Source of the DNA: a virus
Reading direction: 5' to 3' (one strand)
IMG/VR virus record: IMGVR_UViG_3300005056_000024
Span: 1-23,120 of that record
Length of the DNA: 23,120 nucleotides
The translations under genes were made by a program, and so were the position numbers. How positions within the stretch are numbered: position 1 is the stretch's first letter; the number at the start of each line of letters is the position of its first letter. The notes beneath the pieces are model-generated. The model made no database searches. It worked only from the letters and a program-made list of their open reading frames with translations, and was not told where the DNA came from. Of the stretch, positions 22,855 to 23,120 are shown in pieces.

Positions 22855-23120
22855 AGTTGCACAGAGCGCTTGAGGTTGGTGGTGATGATAAACGAATTAT
22901 TGATGATGATGTTCGTTTAAATTTGTCGAGTCCTGGTAGTGCTTTTTTTGTGGTTGAATCAGATGAGCGGCTAAGTGGGATTGTTAGGTTTTCAATTGGC
23001 TATAGTCTGGATAAAATGCAGCGGTTTTTTATTGGGTATGTCGAGAGCAGTACCACTATTGATAGTAAACAACAGAAAATATTTTGCAGAGAACTAACGG
23101 CCTCCCTTAGTCGGCGCATT
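22851..23120 (+). CDS. D: Tail hub/late control protein D (P2 gpD-like), 5' part only
   Basis: The frame is open from a GTG at 22851 to the right edge (90 codons). It reads MKLHRALEVGGDDKRIIDDD, then LSSPGSAFFVVESDERLSGI and MQRFFIGYVESSTTIDSKQQ with KIFCRELTASL after it. The 'R.FiGYVe....d.kqq.lFCRElt..L' block is typical of the hub proteins that crown the tail tube at the baseplate and hold the spike (gpD/Mu gp44 fold). The GTG overlaps the previous TGA (GTGA), with AGAGG about ten bases upstream. The rest of the gene lies outside the window. Confidence 0.78.
   Translation, partial: MKLHRALEVGGDDKRIIDDDVRLNLSSPGSAFFVVESDERLSGIVRFSIGYSLDKMQRFFIGYVESSTTIDSKQQKIFCRELTASLSRRI

Overview
This window is the late (virion structure and lysis) region of a temperate myophage of the P2/HP1 group (Peduoviridae-like), most likely an integrated prophage of a gammaproteobacterium. 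Base composition is moderately AT-rich. The gene families (DUF2586-type sheath, DUF2597-type tube, DUF2590-type baseplate protein, HP1-type holin and tail chaperone) are those I associate with HP1-, K139- and F108-like phages of Haemophilus, Vibrio, Pasteurella and marine relatives. The host genus cannot be fixed from the sequence. No integrase, repressor, replication gene or attachment site lies in the window. Both ends cut through genes: the portal on the left and the tail hub protein gpD on the right.

Layout. Positions 1-2597 (minus strand) hold the terminase large subunit followed by the portal, transcribed leftward. Positions 2598-2778 are a divergent regulatory region with an unusual symmetric array of AATTCCT sites, a 15-bp palindrome and promoter-like hexamers. 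Everything from 2779 to the right edge is on the plus strand and mostly overlapping or closely spaced. First come the head genes: scaffold/protease gpO, capsid gpN, small terminase gpM and head completion gpL. Then come the tail connector genes gpR and gpS, the sheath and the tube. A small zinc-finger protein and a lysis block follow, with a candidate endolysin carrying an L,D-transpeptidase-like motif and two holin-like proteins. The tail assembly chaperone gene comes next; it carries a classic A AAA AAG slippery heptamer and a 64-codon -1 frame extension, followed by the tape measure. Three large, poorly characterised beta-rich proteins (12882-16919) with FN3-like, IPT/TIG-like and HYR-like segments come next. 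The baseplate genes (DUF2590 protein, gpJ, gpI), collar-type tail fibre, fibre assembly protein, an unrecognised tail protein, a baseplate/gpU-like protein and the start of gpD complete the window.

How it works together. gpO directs capsid assembly and maturation of gpN. The terminase subunits package DNA through the portal. gpL, gpR and gpS join head to tail. The frameshifted chaperone would load the tape measure so that tube and sheath polymerise to a set length. The W/J/I-type proteins and the fibre form the baseplate and host-binding tip. The lysis block sits between tube and chaperone, as in HP1, rather than with the P2 X/Y/K genes, none of which I recognise here.

The items most worth following up are the hidden frameshift extension, the HX14SAGC lysin candidate, the helically phased operator-like array, the internal scaffold start in gpO, and the three-gene surface-protein cassette. 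No gap over 300 bases lacks a gene.
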